Positions 1 through 6,827 of a stretch of 29,477 nucleotides of DNA are shown here, piece by piece (the first letter of the stretch is position 1; the number at the start of each line of letters is the position of its first letter). Made by a program: the position numbers and the translations under genes. Under the pieces are notes generated by a model. That model was not told the DNA's origin. It saw only the letters and a list, made by a program, of their open reading frames with translations, and did not search any database. The stretch is from CAZYBU01 sp964645775 (GTDB taxonomy: Bacteria > Spirochaetota > UBA4802 > UBA5550): contig CAZYBU010000040.1 of the NCBI GenBank assembly GCA_964645775.1, forward strand, positions 1-29,477, given 5' to 3'.

Positions 1-1170
1 GATGAATATCAGCAGAAACAATGGGACTCTTTCCTCGAGAAATACTCGGAAGGTGACCGGGTCACCGGCAAGGTGGTCAAGTTTGTTGAATTCGGGGCCT
101 TTGTCCGGATTGAGGGTATCGACGCGCTGCTTCACAGGAATGATATGACCTGGCGAAAGGTCTTTAAACAGAGAAAGCTCCTGAAACTCAATGAAGAGCG
201 GGAGTTCGTAATACTTTCCATAAACCGGGATGAGCATAAAATCTCCCTGGGACTTAAGCAGCTGAGGGAAGATCCCTGGAATACGGCGCCGGACCGATAT
301 AGTCCCGGGGGACGCGTATCGGGAGTCGTGGTTACCCTGACGAACTTCGGCGCCTTTGTCGAACTCGAAGAAGGTATAGAAGGGTTTCTGAGCAACAATG
401 AGCTCTCGTGGACGCGGAAGAATGTGAGCGTCAATGATATACTTAAAAAAGGTGATACAATCGAGCTTGAGATACTGGATGTCGATTTCGATGAGCGTAA
501 GATTAACCTGAGCCGGAGACTCCTGCTGGATAACCCCTGGAAAACGATCGAGGAGAGGTATCCGGTCGATTCCGTGCATAAACGGCCCATAAAGAAAATG
601 GTGAAATTTGGAATGTTTGTGGAACTGGAGGAAGGGATTGACGGTCTGATCCATGTATCTGATATCAGCTGGGATGACAGGTTTGATTATAACAGACACT
701 ATTCCGTGGGAGACGAGGTCGAATTCAAGATTCTTTCGGTAAACCCGGAAGAGCAGAAGATCTCATGCGGAATGAAACAGCTGAAGAAATCACCCTGGGA
801 AACAATCCGTGAAAAGTATCCGCCCAGAACCAGGGTGGAGGGAACAGTATCCGGTATAACTCCTTTCGGTATATTTCTTAAACTTGAAGAAGATGTTGAG
901 GGCCTGGTTCATATCTCCGAGGTCTCAAGAAAGCATATCGAAAACCTTGAAGACCATTTTTCCCCGGGCGATCGTGTCAATGCCCTTGTACTGGGTGTGG
1001 ATGTGGAGAAGAAACGACTTTCCCTCAGCATAAAAGGCTTTGACATGATCTCCGAGAAGGAAGAACTTGACCGGATTCTTAAGAAAAACAGTCCCAGTAC
1101 GGTCACCCTGGGTGATATGATCAACATCGACTTTAAGGATGATAAGAAAAAAGATTCCGGGGAAAGTTAA
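1..1170 (+). CDS. rpsA: 30S ribosomal protein S1, C-terminal part (5' end outside window)
   Basis: The reading frame is open from the first base and ends in TAA at 1168-1170, so the start lies upstream of the window. The visible 389 residues hold four consecutive S1 (OB-fold, RNA-binding) repeats of about 85 residues. Each has the pattern of a G-x-V-x-G-x-V-like start, an F-G-x-F-V core and a [LV]-[IL]-H/L-x-x-[DE] region; examples are FVEFGAFVRIEGIDALLH near residues 28-45 and FGIFLKLEEDVEGLVHISEV in the last repeat. In S1 these repeats bind mRNA and help it onto the 30S subunit. The third repeat has a slightly unusual beginning (VDSVHKRPIKKMVKFG) where a G-x-V turn is usual. The next gene starts inside the stop codon (TAATG), so the two are probably co-translated. 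Confidence 0.95.
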   Translation, partial: DEYQQKQWDSFLEKYSEGDRVTGKVVKFVEFGAFVRIEGIDALLHRNDMTWRKVFKQRKLLKLNEEREFVILSINRDEHKISLGLKQLREDPWNTAPDRYSPGGRVSGVVVTLTNFGAFVELEEGIEGFLSNNELSWTRKNVSVNDILKKGDTIELEILDVDFDERKINLSRRLLLDNPWKTIEERYPVDSVHKRPIKKMVKFGMFVELEEGIDGLIHVSDISWDDRFDYNRHYSVGDEVEFKILSVNPEEQKISCGMKQLKKSPWETIREKYPPRTRVEGTVSGITPFGIFLKLEEDVEGLVHISEVSRKHIENLEDHFSPGDRVNALVLGVDVEKKRLSLSIKGFDMISEKEELDRILKKNSPSTVTLGDMINIDFKDDKKKDSGES

Positions 1171-1913
1171 TGGCACGAAGACACAAACGCCGAACAACGG
1201 TTGAACAGCCTGAACGGCATGATATTGAAATACAAAGAAACCCCCTGACCCGGGCGGTAATGGAAGCGCGGGATACTGTTTTACGTAACAGACATATTTT
1301 CTTTGGTATAATTATCACCCTATTAGTCGCGGTTGTCCTTGTTATAGGGGGAGTCGTTTACTATGACAGTGTGATTCGAGGCGGTTCAAGAGAACTGGGC
1401 CGAATCATCGATACCTACACGGAAAAGGGGGCCACGCCGGAAGCGAGAAGTGAGGCGATTGCGTCATTACATTCGCTACATGATTCCACGCCCTTCGGTT
1501 TTGCCCGCAAGATGTCCCGGTATTATCTCGGGAATCTATACTATGATAACGGAGAATATGATACGTCCGTTAAATGGTTCGAGGACTTCATCGAAAATCC
1601 CACAAAACCTCTTTTTCATATGCTGGCCTGGCAGAAGATGGCCCTGGCAAAATCGGAAGGGGGTAATATTCGCGGGGCCCTTGAAACGCTGACAGAGCTT
1701 AATGAAAAATACGCGGACTCCATTATCGCTGACCAGATATATTTTCACATGGGACAGATGCATTCCAGGCTCAATAACAGCCAGGAGGCCCGCAGGTATT
1801 TCACCCTGGTCATAAACGAATACTCTCAGTCCCCTTTCGCCGATTATTCACGGAAAATGCTTGTCCTTATGGAAATGGGCTCCTCGCAGGATAAAACCGT
1901 AAAAAAACCTTGA
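1170..1913 (+). CDS. Membrane-anchored TPR protein
   Basis: This 247-residue protein has a basic, cytoplasmic-looking N-terminus (MARRHKRR...), one strong transmembrane segment at about residues 43-66 and a C-terminal region with tetratricopeptide-like helices (for example YYLGNLYYDNGEYDTSVKWF and IYFHMGQMHSRLNNSQEARR). The shape is that of YfgM/YbgF-like TPR proteins: a single anchor with the TPR domain outside the cytoplasmic membrane. TPR domains bind other proteins; the partner is not evident. The ATG overlaps the rpsA stop by one base, which fixes the start and indicates translational coupling. Its place between rpsA and rpmF is a conserved-looking spirochaete arrangement (recalled, not tested). 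No catalytic motif is visible. Confidence 0.8.
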   Translation: MARRHKRRTTVEQPERHDIEIQRNPLTRAVMEARDTVLRNRHIFFGIIITLLVAVVLVIGGVVYYDSVIRGGSRELGRIIDTYTEKGATPEARSEAIASLHSLHDSTPFGFARKMSRYYLGNLYYDNGEYDTSVKWFEDFIENPTKPLFHMLAWQKMALAKSEGGNIRGALETLTELNEKYADSIIADQIYFHMGQMHSRLNNSQEARRYFTLVINEYSQSPFADYSRKMLVLMEMGSSQDKTVKKP

Positions 1914-1939
1914 CATCCGAAGCCCCCTGGCCGGAGAAT
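1910..1939 (+). promoter_or_regulatory. Possible sigma70-type promoter for rpmF
   Basis: TTGACA at 1910-1915 overlaps the stop codon of the TPR gene. It is followed after 18 bases by GAGAAT at 1934-1939 (four of six matches to TATAAT). It would start transcription about 30 bases before the rpmF GTG. The -35 is perfect but the -10 is only fair, so this is tentative. Confidence 0.3.
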
Positions 1940-1978
1940 CCAAAACTTCAACACAGCTGAATAAGGTGGTGAAATAAG

Positions 1979-2170
1979 GTGGCGGTACCAAAGAGAAAGA
2001 AATCGAAATCGAAAGTAAGGATGCGCAGGTCCCATCACGCTATCGGCGTTCCAAACCTGAGGCCCTGTCCGAAGTGCGGAGCCTATACTCTTCCGCATCG
2101 AGTATGCCCTGAGTGTCATTATTACAAGGGTGAGCTTATCATGGAGAAGAAAGTCAAAATTCGTGACTGA
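1979..2170 (+). CDS. rpmF: 50S ribosomal protein L32
   Basis: This 63-residue protein begins MAVPKRKKSKSK, the hallmark start of L32, followed by basic residues that thread into 23S rRNA. It ends with a zinc-ribbon of the C-x2-C ... C-x2-C type (Cys30, Cys33, Cys43, Cys46), so this is the zinc-containing form. The start codon is GTG, chosen because the conserved MAVPK sequence begins there and AGGTGG lies a few bases upstream. A strong terminator follows, which separates it from acpP. Confidence 0.95.
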   Translation: MAVPKRKKSKSKVRMRRSHHAIGVPNLRPCPKCGAYTLPHRVCPECHYYKGELIMEKKVKIRD

Positions 2171-2193
2171 TCTTCATAGAATATTGAAACAGG

Positions 2194-2219
2194 AAGGGTG
2201 CCCATGGCATCCTTTTTTT
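2194..2219 (+). terminator. Rho-independent terminator after rpmF
   Basis: A nine-base-pair stem (AAGGGTGCC with GGCATCCTT, one G-T wobble) closes a three-base CAT loop and runs straight into seven T residues. It ends the rpsA-TPR-rpmF unit and insulates acpP. Confidence 0.85.
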
Positions 2220-2221
2220 GT

Positions 2222-2246
2222 TACAGGGTGAATCAGAGTCCCTGTA
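2222..2246. repeat. Short inverted repeat upstream of acpP
   Basis: TACAGGG at 2222-2228 and CCCTGTA at 2240-2246 form a perfect seven-base inverted repeat with an 11-base spacer, about 80 bases before the acpP start and just after the terminator. It could be an operator or a leader hairpin of the acpP-rnc unit. A TTGACA sits at 2253-2258, but no convincing -10 follows it. Confidence 0.35.
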
Positions 2247-2323
2247 TTCATCTTGACAGAAAGGCTTGAGGGTCGCAAGCTGTATGTGACAGAATCCACC
2301 GAGCCTTTCACAGGAATGCGCTT

Positions 2324-2560
2324 ATGTCCGTAGATTTTGAAGAAGTCCGGAAGATTATTTCAGAACAGTTGAATATTCCTCCCGAGCGTATTAGTGAAGA
2401 CGCCCTGTTCAATGATGATCTCCGGGCGGATTCCATAGATACCATCGACCTGGTCATGGCCTTTGAATCCTATTATGGCATTGAAATCACGGAAGAGGAA
2501 TCGGAAAACATGCAGAGAGTATCTGACCTGGTCGAATACCTGAATAAAAAGACAGGATAG
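2324..2560 (+). CDS. acpP: Acyl carrier protein
   Basis: This acidic protein of 78 residues has the normal length for ACP. It carries the phosphopantetheine attachment motif A-D-S-I-D with the modified serine at residue 37, followed by TIDLVMAFE, the recognition helix used by fatty-acid synthesis enzymes. The cofactor arm carries growing acyl chains in type II fatty-acid synthesis in the cytoplasm. AGGAA lies about eight bases before the ATG. rnc follows after 10 bases, the classic acpP-rnc pairing. Confidence 0.96.
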   Translation: MSVDFEEVRKIISEQLNIPPERISEDALFNDDLRADSIDTIDLVMAFESYYGIEITEEESENMQRVSDLVEYLNKKTG

Positions 2561-2570
2561 GACATTCCCG

Positions 2571-3323
2571 ATGACTTCTGGAGAAAGGGAAAGCAGATCC
2601 TCTGAGCGCAAACGGCGATATCGTCAGCTGGAAGCTCTTCAGAAAATCACCCGCATAAAGTTTCGAGATAAAAGTCTTCTTAACCGGGCAATGACTCATC
2701 GCTCCTTTGTCAACGAGTCCGGCAGGACCGAGGTCCGGGACAATGAAAGGCTGGAATACCTGGGTGATTCCGTGCTCGCCCTGGTTGTTAATGAATATCT
2801 TTTCAAACATTTTGATTCCTATCCCGAGGGAAACCTGGCGAAGATAAAGTCTGCTATCGTATCGGAAAGAGAGCTGGCCAAGGTCTCACGCTCCCTTAAC
2901 CTGGGAAGCTTTATTCTCATGGGAAAAGGAGAAGAACAGAGCGGCGGCCGGGAACGCCCTTCCATCCTTGCCAATACCCTGGAAGCCCTGATCGGTGCTA
3001 TATACCTGGACGCAGGATTTAAAGAGGTACGAAAATTCATTTTGCCCCTGATTAAGCAGGACATCGAACTCATAGATAAGAAAACCTACCTTCGTGACCC
3101 CAAGACAACCCTTCAGGAATATGTCCAGAAGAAATACAAGTCCCGTCCAGAATATCAGGTCATTAAGGAATCGGGACCCGATCACCTGAAACATTTTATC
3201 GTGGCCCTCCTGGTTAATGATCAGGAAATTGCCCGCGGAGAGGGGAGCAGTAAACGTAAGGCGGAGACTAACGCCGCCACCGAGGCCCTGCGGGAAATCG
3301 AACAGGGGGAAGGTCTGGGCTGA
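2571..3323 (+). CDS. rnc: Ribonuclease III
   Basis: This 250-residue protein has the RNase III signature NERLEYLGDS at residues 58-67, holding the metal-binding acidic residues of the catalytic centre. A C-terminal double-stranded RNA-binding domain (about residues 180-247) contains the typical GxGxSKRKAExxAAxxAL pattern, seen as GEGSSKRKAETNAATEAL. The enzyme cuts double-stranded RNA in rRNA precursors and regulatory RNAs. The length is normal for a bacterial class I enzyme, with a slightly extended basic N-terminus. The Nudix gene starts three bases after its stop. Confidence 0.96.
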   Translation: MTSGERESRSSERKRRYRQLEALQKITRIKFRDKSLLNRAMTHRSFVNESGRTEVRDNERLEYLGDSVLALVVNEYLFKHFDSYPEGNLAKIKSAIVSERELAKVSRSLNLGSFILMGKGEEQSGGRERPSILANTLEALIGAIYLDAGFKEVRKFILPLIKQDIELIDKKTYLRDPKTTLQEYVQKKYKSRPEYQVIKESGPDHLKHFIVALLVNDQEIARGEGSSKRKAETNAATEALREIEQGEGLG

Positions 3324-3325
3324 CA

Positions 3326-3772
3326 ATGGAAAACGGGCATCTTCCCAGGGTTCGTGTTGCCGGTATCTGCATAGAAAATGGACGGGTTCTCGCGGTCTCC
3401 CATTATAAGAACGGTCAGGAATACTGGTTGCTGCCCGGCGGAGGGGTGAACTATGGAGAGTCGATGGAAGAGGCCCTGATAAGGGAGTTTGTCGAAGAGG
3501 TCGGTATAGAAATCCTGGCGGGCGACATTCGCTTCATTTTCGATTCCATTGATCCTGAGGGGAGCCGTCATGTTATTAATATCTGTTTTGAATGTCTCCG
3601 CCGGGAAGGGACCCTGAAAGTCGGGGAGGACCCGAGGGTAAGCGGTTTTGCCTTCCTGTCGAAAGAAGAAATCATGGACTGCGATTTTTTCCCTCCTGTT
3701 CAGGACCTGTTGGATGAGATGCTTGCTGGTAATCCGGGACAGATACACAGAGGTAGCCGTTGGAAGGAGTAA
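3326..3772 (+). CDS. Nudix hydrolase
   Basis: This 148-residue protein has a complete Nudix box, G-x5-E-x7-R-E-x2-E-E-x-G, seen around residues 38-62 as GVNYGESMEEALIREFVEEV followed by GI. This motif binds the divalent metal and hydrolyses nucleoside diphosphates linked to another group. The substrate cannot be told from the sequence; MutT-like, ADP-ribose or nucleotide-sugar pyrophosphatase activities are all possible. It begins directly after rnc, and its last 13 bases overlap the proposed aroB start, so it belongs to the same operon. Confidence 0.9.
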   Translation: MENGHLPRVRVAGICIENGRVLAVSHYKNGQEYWLLPGGGVNYGESMEEALIREFVEEVGIEILAGDIRFIFDSIDPEGSRHVINICFECLRREGTLKVGEDPRVSGFAFLSKEEIMDCDFFPPVQDLLDEMLAGNPGQIHRGSRWKE

Positions 3773-4866
3773 AAGAGTTTCGAGCCCGGGCCGGGGGATC
3801 AGAGTACCCTGTGTTCTGTGGTGAAGGGGCCCTGGAAATGCTTTCCGGACTGGATACCTGCGGTGAGAGTGACAGGCAGGTCCTTGTCGTCAGCCGCAGA
3901 CTTCACACTCTTTACCGGGACCGTATCGACGCCCTTTGCCGAAGTCTGACTGCTCCCCTGTTACTGGAGATGGAGGACGGGGAAGAGGAGAAGGACTACT
4001 CCCGTGCCGGGTCATTCCTTCGAGTAATGATTGAGGAAAACTGCAGCCGACGTTCCATGGTAATTGCTCTGGGAGGAGGGGTGGTGGGAGATTTCGCCGG
4101 TTTTCTGGCGGCTCTTTTTATGCGGGGAATCCCGGTTGTCCAGGTCCCGACAACCCTCTTGTCCATGGTCGATTCCAGCCTGGGGGGAAAAGTAGCTGTC
4201 AACCTGGGGCGGGGGAAAAACATTGCAGGTGCCTTCCATCAACCTTCGGCTGTGTTGGCTGATACCTCATTTCTTGATACTCTTCCTCCGGGGGAGCTCT
4301 CTAATGGTCTGGCCGAAATATGCAAGCATGGTTTCATCGGGGACGGGAAAACCCTTTCCCTTCTGGAGAGCTGTTCCCGGGAAGAGATTCTAACCCCCGG
4401 CAGAAGAGGTGATCTTGTCCTGGCCTCGGCCAGGTTTAAAACTGCCGTAGTGGAAGAGGACGAAAAAGAGAAGGGGCTGAGGACCATACTCAATTTCGGT
4501 CATACCGTGGGTCATGCCCTCGAGTCCTGGCTGGGATACCGTAACATGAGTCATGGAGAGGCTGTAGTAACAGGCATGGTGGCCGCGATTGAATTATCTC
4601 TCCTGGCAGGAAATCTTAAACAGGAGGAGAAGGGGAGACTGCTATCCATACTCGAGAAAATGGGGCTTCTTTTCCTGAAAGGAGAATTTCCCGCGGATGA
4701 AATAATCGGCCATATGCGTTTTGACAAGAAGGCGTCCGGGGGCAAAATGAGATTCGTACTCCTGGACTCACCGGGTCGTCCACTCCACGGCGTTGAAGTG
4801 AGTCATGAAACAATCCGTCAGGCCCTGGAAAGGGTCTCTGATCATATGAATATAAGGTTTATCTGA
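3760..4866 (+). CDS. aroB: 3-dehydroquinate synthase
   Basis: This 368-residue protein matches AroB: the NAD-binding GGGVVGDFAGF segment, VPTTLLSMVDSSLGGKVAVN, the LAEICKHG segment and the late H-T-x-G-H-A-x-E metal-site region (FGHTVGHALE). It converts DAHP to 3-dehydroquinate, the second step of the shikimate pathway. The TTG start at 3760 is preferred because the family keeps about 15-20 residues before the conserved YPVFCGEGAL strand and AGAGG sits seven bases upstream; the first ATG lies too far inside. The reading overlaps the Nudix gene at its start and the STAS gene at its end (TGATG). Confidence 0.93.
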   Translation: MEGVKEFRARAGGSEYPVFCGEGALEMLSGLDTCGESDRQVLVVSRRLHTLYRDRIDALCRSLTAPLLLEMEDGEEEKDYSRAGSFLRVMIEENCSRRSMVIALGGGVVGDFAGFLAALFMRGIPVVQVPTTLLSMVDSSLGGKVAVNLGRGKNIAGAFHQPSAVLADTSFLDTLPPGELSNGLAEICKHGFIGDGKTLSLLESCSREEILTPGRRGDLVLASARFKTAVVEEDEKEKGLRTILNFGHTVGHALESWLGYRNMSHGEAVVTGMVAAIELSLLAGNLKQEEKGRLLSILEKMGLLFLKGEFPADEIIGHMRFDKKASGGKMRFVLLDSPGRPLHGVEVSHETIRQALERVSDHMNIRFI

Positions 4867-5210
4867 TGCTGCTCCGCTATAATCTAAGGGAATTTTCCGC
4901 CATAAGGATTCTGGAGCTGACCGGTGATCTGACTGAGACCTCCGGCCAGGGCCTGGAGGAGATCGTTCTTCGGATCATTGAGCGGGAAAGCTTGATGATC
5001 GATGTGAGCGGGGTGATTATAGTCACAAGTGGAGGACTGAGATATCTTGTGGAACTTTCCATAGAGGCGCGGGACATGGGACAGAGGATAATTATCCTCT
5101 ATCCCGGGGAAGACTTGAGAAGTCTCGCGGAAACAGCCGACAGCTACCACCTGCTTATTTTCGCGGAAAGCCCGGAAGAAGGTGAGACAAAGATTCGACA
5201 CTATACCTGA
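4866..5210 (+). CDS. STAS-domain protein (anti-sigma-factor antagonist type)
   Basis: This 114-residue single-domain protein has the STAS pattern: a beta strand (IRILELTGDLT), then LMIDVSGVIIVTSGGLRYL, in which the serine of TSGGL is where SpoIIAA-type proteins are phosphorylated. Such proteins bind anti-sigma kinases or act in signalling complexes. No anti-sigma kinase or phosphatase lies next to it, so its partner is unknown. The start overlaps the aroB stop (TGATG). It ends the plus-strand operon, three bases from the convergent ABC gene, and contains an 18-base perfect palindrome at 5083-5100. Confidence 0.8.
   Translation: MLLRYNLREFSAIRILELTGDLTETSGQGLEEIVLRIIERESLMIDVSGVIIVTSGGLRYLVELSIEARDMGQRIIILYPGEDLRSLAETADSYHLLIFAESPEEGETKIRHYT
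5083..5100. repeat. 18-base perfect palindrome inside the STAS gene
   Basis: AGAGGATAATTATCCTCT reads the same on both strands. It lies in coding sequence (QRIIILY). Its core GATAATTATC is the fully symmetrical version of the GATAACTATC core of the repeated 12-mer described elsewhere in this annotation; GATAATTATC occurs once more at 20378-20387. Confidence 0.9.
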
Positions 5211-5212
5211 AT

Positions 5213-5953
5213 TCAGTTCTCCGGGAAGATATGTACTTCAGGCCTTCCATTGTAGATGTTCTTTGATACCAGGACCTTCTGGTCGAAATATCTGGAAATT
5301 ATGCTCGCCGTTACTTCTTCAGGCTGTAATAATTCAACCAGTCTACCCTCCTGCATGATACCGATACGGTCACATCTTTGAAGAACGAAATTCAGGTCAT
5401 GAGTAGCGATAACTATCGAGCGGTTACCCTTCGTCAGGCTCCAGGTGATGGCCCGGCTAAAGCCGGTATGGCCCGCAAGGTCCAGGGTATCTGTGGGGTT
5501 ATCCAGGCAGAGGAGATGGGCCGGTGATATCAAAGCGTGGGCAAGAAGGACCCGGCGAAGCAGGGAGCCGGAAAGATCCCTGAGCGGATACTCGTCTCTG
5601 TCGTTAAGATCCATGAGGTCCATGATTCGGGATACGATGATGGAATCTTCTTCTTCCCTCGGTTTCATCAGCCCCCGGCCCACTGTTCTCGATGAGAAAA
5701 GAAAAGGGAGTACTCTCTCGTCCCTGTTCTCAGGTTCGACAAAACGGTCGTATCTGCACTGACCGGAATTCACTCCCCTCAGGGTTCCTGATCCGGGTTC
5801 TATTCTGCCGGAGAGAACTCCAAGAAGTGTGGTTTTCCCGGATGAGGAGGGACCGATGAGGGCCAGGAATTCTCCATCCTCCACCTCAAGAGTAATATTT
5901 TTAAGAATGTCTTTGTCGCGTTTCACAAGGGAAACAGAGTCACAGGCGATCAT
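5213..5953 (-). CDS. Degenerate FecE/BtuD-like ABC transporter ATPase
   Basis: This 246-residue ABC ATPase has an intact Walker A (GPSSSGKTT) and H-loop (IATHDL), and a C-terminal end like FecE proteins (PEEVTASII..., then GRP near the end). Other key elements are altered. The signature reads LSGSLLRR instead of LSGGQ-x-R. Walker B reads LLCLDNPTD, with asparagine where the catalytic glutamate should be. No clear Q-loop glutamine is seen after VEPENRDERVLPF. It overlaps the upstream permease by 14 bases, so the two should form one transporter of the iron-chelate/B12 import type. Hydrolysis may be slow or the protein may have a non-transport role. One exact copy of the 12-mer repeat lies inside, at the segment encoding IVIA before THD. 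Confidence 0.8.
   Translation of the reverse strand: MIACDSVSLVKRDKDILKNITLEVEDGEFLALIGPSSSGKTTLLGVLSGRIEPGSGTLRGVNSGQCRYDRFVEPENRDERVLPFLFSSRTVGRGLMKPREEEDSIIVSRIMDLMDLNDRDEYPLRDLSGSLLRRVLLAHALISPAHLLCLDNPTDTLDLAGHTGFSRAITWSLTKGNRSIVIATHDLNFVLQRCDRIGIMQEGRLVELLQPEEVTASIISRYFDQKVLVSKNIYNGRPEVHIFPEN
5406..5417 (+). repeat. 12-mer repeat GCGATAACTATC, copy 1
   Basis: Exact copy, preceded by A. It lies in the ABC ATPase gene; on the coding strand it gives codons ATA GTT ATC GCT (Ile-Val-Ile-Ala). Confidence 0.9.
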
Positions 5954-6827
5954 GTGGATACCTCCTGAAATGCAGATAAAGGGCGAAGACCCCGAAGGAG
6001 AGCAACAGGGAAGCCGCCGTAATGTAAATACCGGGGATAAACCGGGTAAGAAGTATCATTAACTGTGAATGGAGCAGGGCCAATGATGCTGTCAGAAACC
6101 ACGATCCGGGAGATCGCCAATTCGAGAGCAGGTACCAGGCGAATCCTCCCCGGAACCCGTTAAGCAGGATGGCGGCTGAAGCCAGAAATGCCCGCAGCAG
6201 ATAAATAAACATGGTAACGGTGCGTAGAGGGTATCCTCCCCGGGAGAGATAGGCGTTGCCGTATCCCGCAAGCGTGATGGGTCGTCTGAACAGTGGAATC
6301 AGAAAAATCGGGATCAGGGTCAGAGTCAGCAGATGAGGGTGGTCGAGATGCCCGGATCGGGAATTGAGAAGGTCGAGGACCGGATTATTCACTTCACCTG
6401 ACTGAAAGAGGTAAAGCAGCAAAACCAGAAACACCAGGTAGCCAGTAGTGGAAACAAAAGGTATCATACTTCGATTGCGGGGATGTATCCTGCCCATGAG
6501 CGTTCCGTAACCCCACTGAGTGATCATGGCGGATATGAGCCAGAGCAGGGGGAAAGCAGGGAAGAGGGTCGCTGTAAAGATGATAATAATCAGGACTACG
6601 GGGGCGTCGCCATTATGATAAAGGTCCGTTTCTGGAAAGCCGGTCATCCGGATAAGGGTTGTATAAGCCAGGTAAAGGAGCGTACCCCCCAGGGGGGCGA
6701 TAACTATCCATGTGTCAGAAGTAGTGTAGAAATTCCAGATCGTGATTACCAGGGCTGACAGGGCAAGCAGAGGGGTCAGATACCTGACGCGCGCTATTCG
6801 GCTCTCTTCATTCTTTTCCCGGATCAT
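5940..6827 (-). CDS. ABC transporter permease, FecCD/BtuC-like (divergent)
   Basis: This 295-residue, very hydrophobic protein has about nine or ten membrane spans, beginning at YLTPLLALSALVITIWNFY. The ATG at 6827 is chosen because it overlaps the end of the TPR gene by 20 bases and gives a short charged N-terminus; a longer reading would run inside the TPR gene. The second half (around GNAYLSRGGYPLRTV, then AFLASAAILLNGFRGGF) follows the spacing of the cytoplasmic coupling loop and following helix in FecCD permeases, but without the usual GFVGL-x-x-PH motif. The assignment rests on this resemblance and on pairing with a FecE-like ATPase. Substrate unknown; an unrelated membrane protein is possible. 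Confidence 0.55.
   Translation of the reverse strand: MIREKNEESRIARVRYLTPLLALSALVITIWNFYTTSDTWIVIAPLGGTLLYLAYTTLIRMTGFPETDLYHNGDAPVVLIIIIFTATLFPAFPLLWLISAMITQWGYGTLMGRIHPRNRSMIPFVSTTGYLVFLVLLLYLFQSGEVNNPVLDLLNSRSGHLDHPHLLTLTLIPIFLIPLFRRPITLAGYGNAYLSRGGYPLRTVTMFIYLLRAFLASAAILLNGFRGGFAWYLLSNWRSPGSWFLTASLALLHSQLMILLTRFIPGIYITAASLLLSFGVFALYLHFRRYPHDRL
6697..6708 (+). repeat. 12-mer repeat GCGATAACTATC, copy 2
   Basis: Exact copy, preceded by G. It lies in the permease gene and encodes Ile-Val-Ile-Ala (ATA GTT ATC GCC) in the same frame as copies 1, 3 and 4. Confidence 0.9.

Noticed and set aside
2253..2288. TTGACA upstream of acpP as a promoter
   Set aside because: The -35 is perfect, but no sequence resembling TATAAT lies 16-19 bases downstream; the best candidates are much too far away.
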